Origin: Limonium bicolor | Lineage: Eukaryota; Streptophyta; Magnoliopsida; Caryophyllales; Plumbaginaceae | Direction: 5' to 3' | DNA length: 64,000 bases | Assembly (NCBI GenBank): GCA_023374045.1 | Contig: CM041777.1 | Location: forward strand, 481,283,594 to 481,347,593 | Shown here: positions 11,807 to 20,487 of the stretch, one piece after another | Numbering within the stretch: the first letter of the stretch is position 1 | Layout: every line of letters begins with the position of its first letter | Made by a program: the position numbers and the translations under genes | Notes under the pieces: generated by a model | Told to the model about the DNA's origin: nothing | The model's input: only the letters and a program-made list of their open reading frames with translations | The model's database searches: none

Positions 11807-13757
11807 ACCTTGTTTTCCATTTCTCATTTAACTCCAAACTTCACCCATATATCCTAGTACACCCTAACCTCATTTGGGCACTTCAAACACACCTTAAGAC
11901 ATCCTTAAACACTCATATAAAACTCATTTTCTAATTCCTTAAACCTTTACTCATTTCTTCCCAAAATTCCTAACACTTACAATGTTTTCCCCTAGTCTCC
12001 AAGTGGTGTTTCACCTAAGATGATCACTTATGCCAAAATACTCCTCATCACAACAACATCATCTCTCAAGCATCTATTCTCACACTTACTCCTTATGTCA
12101 TTCTTGAAATCCTTTTTCAAGTTTACACTTCTCCTTGTTCACCAAAGTTTGCCAATCCTAACACAAGTCCAAATGACTTGGTGTATCCCAAACATTCTTT
12201 TGCATTATAAAATCCTCTAGAACATTGCCTAAGCCCTTTTCACATCTTAAACACCTTAATGCATGTTTCTTTCACAAGGAAAGCACTAACCATTCTAAAC
12301 ACTTCTTAACTTATCAAACTCATTTTAAACTCTTAGAACTTCTTGTTTATTACCTAAATTTTGACATAGGTTCTCCTAGAACATTACTAAACCAAAACAA
12401 TTGTTTTCACCATCAAACAACCAAGAACACTAAAAATCCATCAAACACTTTCTTATACACAAACTTCACACATTAGCACTACATCACAATATAGTGCATA
12501 ATTTAAATTGCATGGCACTTAGGCCTTAAATAACATGGCTCTTAGGCCCTTAAAGTGCATAATCATAAACACTGAATTTCCACAATATATTTGCCTTTGA
12601 CCTGCAAATACACTCAACAACACATATGCCTTTACTAAGCTCTTAAGAGCATTCTTCTAAGTCACTTCCCATTGGCTCTTAGATCATTTTCATAAGCAAT
12701 ACAAGCTCATTTCTCCTAAGACTTTAAACCACATTAGGTTAGCATATTTACCTCTTTTCCTCACAAACTTCTTTCTTGTTTCCTTGTTTAAAATCGGCTA
12801 GGTATTTGATTCCTTGTCAACTACTAAACATTATACAATAACATAATGAGTATTCAAGCTTTAAGCTTCATCTCATTGTAAACCCTAGGTTTACATTATT
12901 TCAAAAACATTAATGTAGTTGTTTTACCTTGGTCTTTGAAGAGAGTTGTTTGATATCTATCAAGAGAGGACTCCACCTAGTCCATGAAAGGTTGGAATGA
13001 AGCTAGAACAAAGTCACACAAAGAGCACCATTAATGGGCATTTTCGGTCAAGGTAAAACATGGAGGAAACATGATTTTTCTTTGAGATTCCTTACCTAGA
13101 AGCAAAGGAGAGTAATAATATGTAGAAATATAAGCTCAAGCTCCTTCAATGGTGGAACTCCATGGCACCGAAATGGGGCTCTTGAATTTTGAGAAGATAG
13201 GAATGAAGAGCTTGATGAGAGGAAGAGAATGGTGGTGTTTGTTTTTGATTTGGTTAAGTGAGCTAGGAATACAAGTGGTCAAAGATGGAGTTTGTGTGTT
13301 TACTATTGCAAATCGTGAATGAGAGAAGAAGAGAGGTGAGTTGAAGAGACTTGGAACCGTGGGAAATGAAGGAAAGAAATGAGGAGAGAATGAGATAAGT
13401 GAGTTTGTTTTGCTTTTTAGAAGATATTTATGCATTAAAGTAAAGTACTTTAGTTAGTCATCTTTATTTACTTAACATGTTAACAAGAGAGTGGTGAGTC
13501 ACCACCTTAAGAAAACCGGCCCCAATAGTACTTAGGGGTATTATAGTCTTTATTTGTCAATTTAATTACTTATACAACATATGTTACAAAATAGCTTATT
13601 AAAATCACTATTCATAAAAACAAGGCACATAGAAGTGAAATTTTTGATTTCCCATTGATATAGACTTCCAAATGTGATACTATATAGTACACATGTTAAT
13701 TAAAGAGTAATGATGGACATTTAGCCATTCAAAACTCATTTACAAGACAATTTTTCG

Positions 13758-13791
13758 AAAATGTGCTTTAAGACTCCTTAAAGCACATTTT
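13758..13791 (-). repeat. Conserved 15-bp hairpin near the LTR start
   Basis: AAAATGTGCTTTAAG, loop ACTC, then its exact complement: a 15-bp perfect stem about 260 bases into the LTR. Copies are at about 24098 (RT4 5' LTR), 24668 and 34096 (RT5), and 48025 (solo LTR). The RT7 LTR at about 50030 has ATGC/GCAT where the others have GTGC/GCAC, a change on both arms. Confidence 0.7.
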
Positions 13792-14053
13792 GTGTTTTAA
13801 CTTGTTTTCAAGCTTGGTTTTCTTTGGTAATTGGTTTAATATGTTCATTAGTATATAAATAAGGTCTTGGTAAGTTCATTAGGTCTTAACCAAGCTTATC
13901 CCAAGCTTAGAGCACATTTTGGCCTTATTGACCTTAAAGCACATTTTGTGTTTCCTTTTTTAAATTTGTTTACTAATGTTTCTAAGACTCTTTTTAGTCT
14001 TAATATACCATATTTAGGTGTTTAAACAATATACTAAGGTTTGGGGTATTTCA

Positions 14054-14071
14054 ATCTACCCCCCTTAAAAG
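14054..14071 (-). other. RT4 polypurine tract
   Basis: On the minus strand, CTTTTAAGGGGGGTAGAT lies directly before the 3' LTR start TGAAATACCCC. Confidence 0.88.
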
Positions 14072-14176
14072 AACTTTGTCCTCAAAGTTCACACTTCCAC
14101 ATATCCTAAATGTTAGAACACGGGAATACTATAAACAATACTTCCATACATCATTAACAACACACTTACATAACAT

Positions 14177-14311
14177 TGGACACAAGGTCCATACAACATA
14201 CATCGGTACATAACATTGGACACAAGGTCCATACAACATCATCAACATCATTCAGACACAACGGTCTGTAACATGACAACATAACATAGACGATGTATTT
14301 AAATACACGTC
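14177..14311 (-). repeat. RT4 short-hairpin array
   Basis: TGGAC-ACAAG-GTCCA occurs twice (14177-14191 and 14217-14231) and CAGAC-ACAACG-GTCTG once (14253-14268). The first two stem pairs are both exchanged in the third copy with pairing kept. A further inverted repeat around the palindrome TGTATTTAAATACA lies at 14288-14311. The array occupies the non-coding spacer between the pol stop and the polypurine tract. Confidence 0.65.
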
Positions 14312-14330
14312 GTACACACATACCGAAACG

Positions 14331-14360
14331 GCTCTACCCCCTTAAAAAGGGGTACGCCCC
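14331..14360 (-). other. Internal PPT-like motif after pol
   Basis: On the minus strand, GGGGCGTACCCC is followed by TTTTTAAGGGGGTAGAG. It starts about 20 bases after the pol stop codon, 280 bases before the real polypurine tract. Homologous to 721-749, 26461-26489 and 51938-51970. Confidence 0.55.
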
Positions 14361-14380
14361 GTACCCTATACACATAAGCA

Positions 14381-15700
14381 CTAAGAAGTAAACAATGACG
14401 GGTACTTCGCCTTCATCTTGTCTTCCAGCTCCCAAGTGGCCTCCTCAACGTCCTGGTTAGACCAAAGAACTTTCACCAGTCTCACAGACTTATGGCGAGT
14501 GTCTCGAGTCTTAGTATCCAGAATCCGTACCGGAGTCTCCACTGATCGCATGGTCGGCTCTAAGGTTAGCCTTTCAGGCTGAAGCACATGAGACGGATGA
14601 GACATATACTTCTTCAACTGGGACACATGAAATACATCATGTACCTTGCCCAGCTCGGCGGGTAGATCAAGTCTGTAAGCTACCGGGCCGATCCGCTCCG
14701 TCACAACATAAGGCCCCACATATTTTGGGCTCAACTTGCCTTTCTGGCCAAAACGAAATACTCCCTTCATGGGGGATACTCTCAAAAATACCTGATCGCC
14801 CACGGCGAACTCCAGGTCACGTCTGCGCACATCTGCGTACGACTTCTGTCTATCCTGAGCTGCCTTCATGTTAGCCCGGATCTGGCGAACTTCTGCCTGA
14901 ACTTGTTCAAGATACTCTGGTCCTATAATGACCGTCTCACTCGACTCATCCCAGCATAATGGCGTGCGGCATGGTCTACCGTACAAGGCCTGGAAGGGAG
15001 ACATCTTGATCGATGCATGGTAACTGTTGTTGTAACTAAACTCGATCAGATGTAACTTATCAATCCAGCTGGTCTGAAAGTCAAGTGCACATGCACGTAA
15101 CATATCCTCAAGTGTCTGGATGGTGCGCTCACTCTGACCATCTGTCTGTGGGTGAAACGCTGTACTCAATTTCAGTTCGGTACCCAGTGCTTCTCGCGTA
15201 GAACTTCCAATACCTCGTAAGAATCTGGTATCTCTGTCAGATACATCGTTTTCGGTACCCCATGATGTCTTATACATTTCTCTGTCAAAGAGTTCTGGGC
15301 CAGTTTTGGTGCACTTTCCAGGTGTCCCTCATCGTATGAATCGGCCACCTTGGTCGTCGGTCAACAATAACCCAAAATCATGTTCAGACCTCCCCTTGTA
15401 GGCGAAGCCCTACTACGAAGTCCATAGAAATTACTTGAACTTTCCACTCATCACTGGCATTGGCTTGTACCATACCACCAGGCCGTCGGTGCTCAAATTG
15501 ACCTTCTGGCAAGTGAGACACCTCAACCATAATCACTTACATTTTTTTCATTCCAGTCCACCAAAAATATCTTTTCATACCCTTATACATCTTTGAAGCT
15601 CCGGGGTGAATCGAAGTAGTAGAACAATGGGATTCACTCAATATGCGCTCCTTCTCAACGCGCTCCTCCTTATCCAACAATCGGCCATTCAGCCTAATCA
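14381..15700 (-). pseudogene. Integrase, frameshifted
   Basis: Inserts the cDNA copy into host DNA. The N-terminal zinc-binding HH-CC module is visible near 15550-15640: paired histidines in one frame, and the CLTC pair near 15525 in another, so a frame slip lies between. The catalytic core has the first Asp in SMDF (near 15425), the second in SDRDTRF and the Glu in GQSERT. Second Asp to Glu has 35 residues between, the DD35E spacing. Another frame break lies near 15390. From 15277 to 14381 a 298-codon frame is open and holds the second Asp, the Glu, a GPY/F module (KYVGPY) and the chromodomain. Confidence 0.93.
14384..14536 (-). pseudogene. Chromodomain at the integrase C-terminus
   Basis: About 51 residues after the GPY/F module. 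It begins PVRILDTK, has the core VKVLWSN and ends EEATWELEDKMKAKYPSLF before the stop. The pattern is that of chromoviral C-terminal chromodomains, which tether integration to marked chromatin. The aromatic positions (W in LWSN, W in ATWE) are kept, and this stretch is free of frame breaks. It supports assignment to the chromoviruses. Confidence 0.88.
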
Positions 15701-15705
15701 GGTCA

Positions 15706-16431
15706 TCATCGTGGAGTCTGAAGTCGTACTTCTGACCCTCGAATGTGCATCAATAAGCTTCTGCGGATCTCCATCATATACTGATCCGTCATCTGAGCAC
15801 TCCGCACCTCTTCAACCAAGCCAGTATGAGAGACTAGCGAATGGAGAGAGTGTGCTCGGCGACTCAATGCGTCAGCTACCACATTCCTTACCCTCTTTGT
15901 ACTGTAGATTAATGTCGTAGTCATTTAGAAATTCAACCCACCTTCTTTGCCTCATGTTCAACTCCTTCTGAGTGAACAAGTACTTAAACTTTGTGGTCAG
16001 AATAGATTGTCACACTTACCCCATACAAATAATGTCGCCATATCTTCAATGCGAAGACAATGGCACCCCATTCTAAGTCGTGGGTAGGGTAGTTCTCCTC
16101 ATGCTTCTTCAGCTGTCGGGAGGCGTATGCTACGACCTTCCCGTGTTGCATCAACACACAACCCATACCTCTACCTGATGCTCGCAATAGACCTCAAAAC
16201 CATCTGACCGTCTGGTATAGTCAGGACTGGTGCAGATGTCAGAGCATCCTTGAGACTCTTGAAAGAACTCTCACAGTCGACTGTCCACTCGAATGGTGCA
16301 TCCTTTTTCATCAAGGAAGTCATCGGCTTCGAGACACTGGAGAAGTCCTTTACAAACCTCCTATAATAACCTGCCAGACCGAGGAAGCTCCTGATATCGG
16401 TAACTGTCTTCGGCCTAGGCCAGGTGCGCAC
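15706..16431 (-). pseudogene. RNase H domain and RT connection, frameshifted
   Basis: Degrades the RNA strand of RNA-DNA hybrids. The connection from 16431 reads [15 protein letters not shown], typical of Ty3/gypsy pol. RNase H follows: [20 protein letters not shown], then [10 protein letters not shown] and YSDHKV, ending near [11 protein letters not shown]. The first catalytic Asp codon, expected before ASGRG, is hit by a one-base loss (near 16180) that also breaks the frame. A further break lies near 15985-15925. Confidence 0.92.
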
Positions 16432-16578
16432 TGCATCAATCTTTGCCGGATCAACAGCGATCCCGCTCAGAAATCACATTCCAGAAAGGATACTTGGTTC
16501 AACCAAAAATCACATTTCGAAAATTTAGCATACAACTGATTCTTCCTCAATGTTTGTAACACATTTCTCAGGTGGCTT

Positions 16579-17192
16579 TCATTTCTGCTCACCTCTCGAT
16601 TTTGAGTACACAAGAATATCATCGATGAAGACTACCACAGACTTGTCCAACTGATCTTGGAACAAGCGGTTCATTAAATCCATGAACTTAGCTGGTGCAT
16701 TGGATAACCCAAACGGCATAACTGTAAACTCATAATGTCCATACCTAGTTCTGAATGCTGTCTTCTCGATATCACTGTCACGGATGGCAATCTGATGGTA
16801 TCCGGATCGTAGATCTATCTTGGAGAATACTGATGCTCCCCTCAACTGATCAAATAGATCGTCGATGCGTGGTAAAGGTAACGGTTCTTCACCGTAACTG
16901 CATTCAGTTCTCGATAGTCAATACACAGGCGGAGACTACCGTCCTTCTTCTTCACGAAGAGGACCGGCGCTCCCCATGGTGAAACGCTAGGGCGATGAAT
17001 CCCTTGTCGAGTAGGTCTCTCAGCTGCTCCTTGAGCTCTGTCATTTCTCTGCTGAGCCATACGATAGGGCGCCTTCGCAATTGGTCCGGTACCCGGAACC
17101 AAATCAATCTCAAACTCCACTTCCCGTGCTGGCGGCATGCCCGGCAGTTCCTTAGGAAATACATCAGGAAACTCCGACACTACCACCGGCAC
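16579..17192 (-). pseudogene. Reverse transcriptase, frameshifted
   Basis: Copies the element RNA into DNA. Recognisable blocks are [55 protein letters not shown] and FIDDILVYS. The three catalytic aspartates (one in SKIDL, two in FIDD) are present in the frame 16845-16579. Frame slips are visible in the fingers (about 17040-17000, where [15 protein letters not shown] is in another frame) and just before SKIDL (about 16860). The palm is the best-preserved part. Confidence 0.95.
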
Positions 17193-17715
17193 ATCTGGGC
17201 TAAACCTGGATCTCTCTCTATGTCCTGGACATAGCAGAGGTATACATCACTCCCTCGTCGTAGTTCACGACACATAGCCATGGCGGTGATGATCTGAGTC
17301 GAAGGCTCCCTGGGCCTCTGGCGGTAAGATATAGTAACCCCAGATGGACTCCGAAGAAGCAGTCGATGCTCGGCACATAGGATTCTGCCCTTGTACCGCT
17401 CCAACCAGTTCATCCCGACAATCACATCAAAGCCAGTCCGTCGAACTCTATCAAGTCGATCGGAAACTCTTCACCTCTGATTCGTACAACAGCATCTCGG
17501 TGGTAGCGGGTACACCTGATCCGCTCTTTCGACGGGAGAGTGACTAGGAAGTCTGGCATCTCATCACCGTCTAACCCCAGCCTCTTCGCAAAGGATAGCG
17601 AAATAAATGTGTGGGAGGCTCCGGAGTCGAACAAGATCGAAGCGTCCACGCCATTGACTGGAAAGGTACCGGTGAGGATTGTGCCGCTTGCCGGCTTCTG
17701 CCTCATTGCAGACAC
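17180..17715 (-). pseudogene. Aspartic protease (retropepsin-like), frameshifted
   Basis: Cleaves the polyprotein. The active-site motif FDSGASH is near 17630, preceded by GTILTGTFPVNG and followed by FISLSFAKRLGL. A second frame from 17425 continues with IVGMNWLERY, the flap and C-terminal block of the plant gypsy protease family. The frame switch lies near 17430-17420. An in-frame stop just upstream of 17715 separates it from the AlkB exon, so it is not read through from Gag-AlkB in the sequence as given. Confidence 0.9.
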
Positions 17716-17927
17716 TCAGTGTACCTCCCGTTCCGAGTGCACAGCCTAATTCATTGGCAAACTAATAAGTACTGGTAACAACACGGTTGATATACTTCAA
17801 TAACTCCACTTTATTCATTAACACATTTTCCTTACAACATTGTTGGTTTACACTGTTGACATAACTTAACACATACATAATATCCTTAACATACACTGGC
17901 TTAACACATTACATAATTATACAAGGC
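17716..17927 (-). other. Spacer between AlkB stop and protease
   Basis: AT-rich, with stops in all forward frames. Its downstream end holds ATGAATTAG|GCTGTGC (intron end 17746, exon start 17745), which looks like a splice acceptor. Used with the donor at 18812 it would remove the AlkB exon and join zinc-knuckle Gag to the protease region, although the frame as read is off by one. This is an inference. Confidence 0.4.
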
Positions 17928-18667
17928 TTAAAACTGTCTGAAGGTCAAATTCAAACGTCCGGGTTTCATGTGTGTGGCATTGATCACTGCCGACGGTGCG
18001 GTATTCAGTTTGATCTTTCTGATGCCATGATATAGCATCCTTGACTGCCCACCCATGATTAACACATCTCCCGATTTCAACACTAGCTTCTTTGCGAGAT
18101 CAGCACGCTTCTGCTCGCCATACACAAACACTGCGGTATCACCAATGGACCAAGACACCACGGGTACTCCCTTACTTAGAGACTCGGGTGACTCGTCCTT
18201 ATCTTGGTGTAAACCTAACCGTCCACCTTTCTGGTAGAAGTTCACAATGCACAGATCTGCTTTCACATTGGGATTGAATCCGTTTCAACTTGTTGAGCAA
18301 TTCCCACGGCGTGGTTAACGACCGCATGGAACTCCTCGGTATACTTGGTACTGTTGCTCCGTCTTCAGCTCGCACTTCTTGATATGTCTTGGTGTAAGGT
18401 TCCAGTCCTTACCCATGCACATCATCTTCAATTGCATTCTTGATCCGTTCGGGTATTCGGGTGTGTAGAAACCTCCAGGTTTTGCTCCTAGTTCATCGCA
18501 TCGTCTGATGATATGGATTTGTGCTTCCGGTGTCAGGTATCCATTTAAGAGTATCATACCTGGTTGGATAACCTGACATTGCTCCACTGGAAAGTCGGTG
18601 ATGTTGATGGTGGTTTCTTCTTCAGGGTTTGGTGTGGGTGGGATTGGATAACATATATTGAAGGTTC
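17928..18667 (-). pseudogene. AlkB-family 2OG-Fe(II) dioxygenase exon within the retroelement
   Basis: AlkB enzymes use Fe(II) and 2-oxoglutarate to oxidise methyl groups off nucleic-acid bases. The frame from 18667 to 18317 has the conserved amino half (IQPGMILLNGYL, GGFYTPEYPNGSRMQL). The frame from 18266 to 17928 has the catalytic half: the 2OG-contact NFY, metal ligands H and D in LHQDKDE (near 18208 and 18202), the third ligand H in SRMLYHGI (near 18028), and two arginines six apart in GRLNLTFR (17956 and 17938), then a stop. The ending and length resemble plant ALKBH1-type proteins and bacterial AlkB. Two one-base slips (near 18325 and 18270) break the linker between the halves. It lies downstream of Gag zinc knuckles on the same strand, with a splice-acceptor-like start at 18667. 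Whether the substrate is RNA or DNA cannot be told. Confidence 0.93.
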
Positions 18668-18812
18668 CTTTAAGTTTAGAATTATCTAATTAGGTGACTT
18701 TCACACTATACTTTAACTCTTTACTCACATGATACACTTTGGACTCACTAGTACACACATGCATGAAATGCGGTATGCAATCACTTATTACATTCAACAG
18801 TTTAGGCGGTAC
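18668..18812 (-). other. Intron-like segment 3 (Gag linker to AlkB)
   Basis: On the minus strand CCAG|GTACCG opens the segment and AACTTAAAG|GAACC closes it. The 145 bases are AT-rich and contain stops. Both flanking frames are open, and the phase on each side agrees: one base of a codon upstream, two downstream. Removing it would fuse the Gag linker to AlkB without a frame change. No transcript evidence is available here. Confidence 0.65.
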
Positions 18813-19156
18813 CTGGTCTAGAAGAGGGCCCTGGCGCCTCAGACCGGTCCACCACATTCAGGGCGGCCTTGCTAGGTCCCGACCCCTTCCCCTTCTGGGA
18901 ATCAGTGTGCCTCTGATCTGTGGGTGGCTGGTTAGCCGTCTTCGGGCCATCAATAGCTGCTGTGGCCTTACCCTTCCACTGCCCCTTGGGCTTGTTGACT
19001 CTGCTGTTGGGGTTCCGTAACACTCGTAGTCACGGTGACCCCACTTCTCGCAGTAACGACACTGTACGTCGTTTCCCTTGCAGTCCTTGCCGGGGTGGTC
19101 TCCGTTACACCACTTACAGTAATAGTGGCGCTCCGGTCCAGAGCCCGTGCTAGCTG
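18813..19156 (-). pseudogene. Gag nucleocapsid exon with two zinc knuckles
   Basis: Binds element RNA. Two cysteine-histidine knuckles occur in a row (19118-19020). The first is C-x2-C-x3-H-x4-C (CKWCNGDHPGKDC), one residue shorter than usual. The second is the canonical C-x2-C-x4-H-x4-C (CRYCEKWGHRDYEC). A basic, Pro/Lys-rich linker (KPKGQWKGK, then SQKGKGSGPSK) follows in a frame shifted by one base near 19020. The exon ends at the donor-like CCAG|GTACC. Plant chromoviruses usually have one knuckle, so the tandem pair is unusual. Confidence 0.85.
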
Positions 19157-19235
19157 CTATCACAATACACAATCAATACTTGTTTCTCAACTTATCAACA
19201 TACACTTCAACTTATCACACAGATTAGATAATTAC
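19157..19235 (-). other. Intron-like segment 2 in gag
   Basis: 79 AT-rich bases beginning GTAATTATC and ending TTGTGATAG on the minus strand, with several stops. The upstream frame (the basic linker ending LRSYPPK) and the downstream frame (zinc-knuckle exon) are both open, and their phases match across the segment. It has the size and composition of a short plant intron. Confidence 0.65.
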
Positions 19236-19497
19236 CCTTAGGTGGGTAAGAGCGTAGGGGTTTCGCCGCATAAGCATATGTGAGCTTCAGTGGCTCCTCA
19301 GCTGTGGTGGTTTGGGCTTGGCCCTTGTCACCCTGGTGCTGACTCTTCTGGGGCTGGGGATAAGGTTTCTTCTTCTTCTTTCCTCCCCCGTACCCCTGCG
19401 GACTCTGGCCCTCGCTCGTGGCCTTGCGCTTGTGCGCATTCTCCTCGTCCCTCAGACGGACGGTGATCTCAACCTTAGCAGCGGCATGATAGCACTC
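19236..19497 (-). pseudogene. Gag basic linker exon
   Basis: An open stretch between two intron-like segments. It begins ECYHAAAKVEITVRLRDEEN, has a lysine run (GGGKKKKKPYPQPQKSQ), and ends LTYAYAAKPLRSYPPK. This kind of charged linker joins capsid to nucleocapsid in plant gypsy Gag. It is too short to classify by itself; its assignment rests on position and composition. Confidence 0.7.
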
Positions 19498-19601
19498 CTG
19501 AATTTAGGATGTCAGTCATGCCCCGCAAATACATACTCACAAACTCACATTAATATTCACTTATGATTACACTTATTCACATCACACTTCATTAAAATTA
19601 C
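19498..19601 (-). other. Intron-like segment 1 in gag
   Basis: 104 AT-rich bases from GTAATTTTAATG to CCTAAATTCAG, with a possible branch site (TGACTGAC) about 15 bases before the end. It separates the capsid from the basic linker. The two flanking frames are off by one base, unlike segments 2 and 3. That may reflect one of the many single-base indels here, or argue against splicing at exactly these sites. Confidence 0.5.
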
Positions 19602-20272
19602 CTGCAAGGTAGTATATCAGCTGGCCCCATCCCATAGCGAAGACGGTGGCTGAGACCGTTGTAGAAACGGTTTACCAGCACCCGGTTCGAGTATCCCAGG
19701 TCCGGTAACAGGTGGATAAGGCCGGTGAATGCAGTGTAGTACTCATCAACCGACACCTTGTCCCCCTGCCTCAGACTATCCAGCTCCAGGCGCTTGGCCT
19801 CTTGAACATGCACAGGGTAGTATTTGGCTCGCAGTAGAGCCGTGTACTCCCTCCATCCAAACTGAGGATCCGCCATCCGGTCCTCTCTCACAAGCTTCCA
19901 CCAACTCTGTGCCGAACCCTTCAGGTAGTAAGCGGCAAGACGGACCTTGGCCCCAGCAGGCACATCCAAGGTCTCGTAGGCGGTCTCCAACTCGGAGATG
20001 TACGCCTCCAGCTTACGTGGGTCGGTCTCCCATGAAATGAAGGGGGTCTCAAGTCTGCCAATGCCTTGACCCAGTTGGTCTCTCGTGGCGGTGGCGGTGT
20101 GGTTGAACTTCGGGGTGTTGCCCCTGCTGAATTGCAGCTACTAGTTGTGGAACCATTTGGGCTACGGCGGCCGCTACAGCTTCGGCCATAACCTGAGCCG
20201 TAGTATTCTCGCCCTGGTCATCCGTATCTCCAGTACCGCTTCCGCGGCCCTACCTCGCGGTCTACCTGACAT
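19602..20272 (-). pseudogene. Gag capsid, frameshifted N-terminus
   Basis: Forms the virus-like particle. The retrotransposon-gag core lies at 19990-19602: AAYYLKGSAQSWWKLV, then YYPVHVQEAKRLELDSLRQG and VNRFYNGLSHRLRYG. Upstream, an ATG at 20272 begins MSGRPRGRAAE, and an alanine/glutamine-rich stretch (QVMAEAVAAAVAQMVPQLVA) follows in another frame around 20190. At least two one-base slips lie between 20230 and 20000. The start is chosen because it is the first ATG after the primer site that leads into Gag-like sequence. Confidence 0.88.
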
Positions 20273-20454
20273 CTGAATTCACATGAACATTATTAGCATT
20301 ATGCTTACACACTTATCGGTTCCAACGGTTGAAACGTTTTCCGACAACAAGGTATCTCCACACTTGGTTAGTGGTTAACCTTTCCATACTGATCACTTAG
20401 GTAACTGTAGTTAGGTTTCCTAACTCGGTATATCCTAAGCTCGGTATTCTAGTC

Positions 20455-20482
20455 ATCAGAGCGATACTTCGCTCTGATACCA
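20455..20482 (-). other. RT4 primer binding site within a hairpin
   Basis: TGGTATCAGAGC (20482-20471 on the minus strand) matches the 3' end complement of plant initiator Met-tRNA, five bases after the 5' LTR. ATCAGAGCGA, loop AGTA, TCGCTCTGAT forms a perfect 10-bp stem at 20478-20455 that includes most of the primer site. Sequence between this and the Gag start (20273-20454) is a short non-coding leader. Confidence 0.88.
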
Positions 20483-20487
20483 CTTTT

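Larger units (their letters stand above)
10124..14053 (-). mobile_element. RT4 3' LTR (3.93 kb)
   Basis: Read on the minus strand, it starts TGAAATACCCC (14053) next to the polypurine tract and ends GGGGTGTTACA at 10124. It aligns along its whole length with 20488-24401. Many differences are one-base indels, often in homopolymers. No coding potential; short open frames around 11480-11840 are products of the GACCGACC repeats. Confidence 0.92.

Noticed and set aside
11480..11837. Overlapping open frames on both strands in the RT4 LTR
   Set aside because: Produced by GC-rich inverted repeats without stops; the same frames break differently in the other LTR.
17928..18667. AlkB domain derived from a plant RNA virus
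   Set aside because: Less likely: the ending, the LHQDKDE block and the long amino-terminal part resemble cellular plant ALKBH1-type proteins more, and it starts at an intron-like boundary. A tree is needed to settle it.
17928..18667. Intact host ALKBH gene into which a retrotransposon inserted
   Set aside because: Gag lies upstream and pol downstream on the same strand within one LTR pair, with a matching splice phase to Gag, and no other host exons or promoter are seen.
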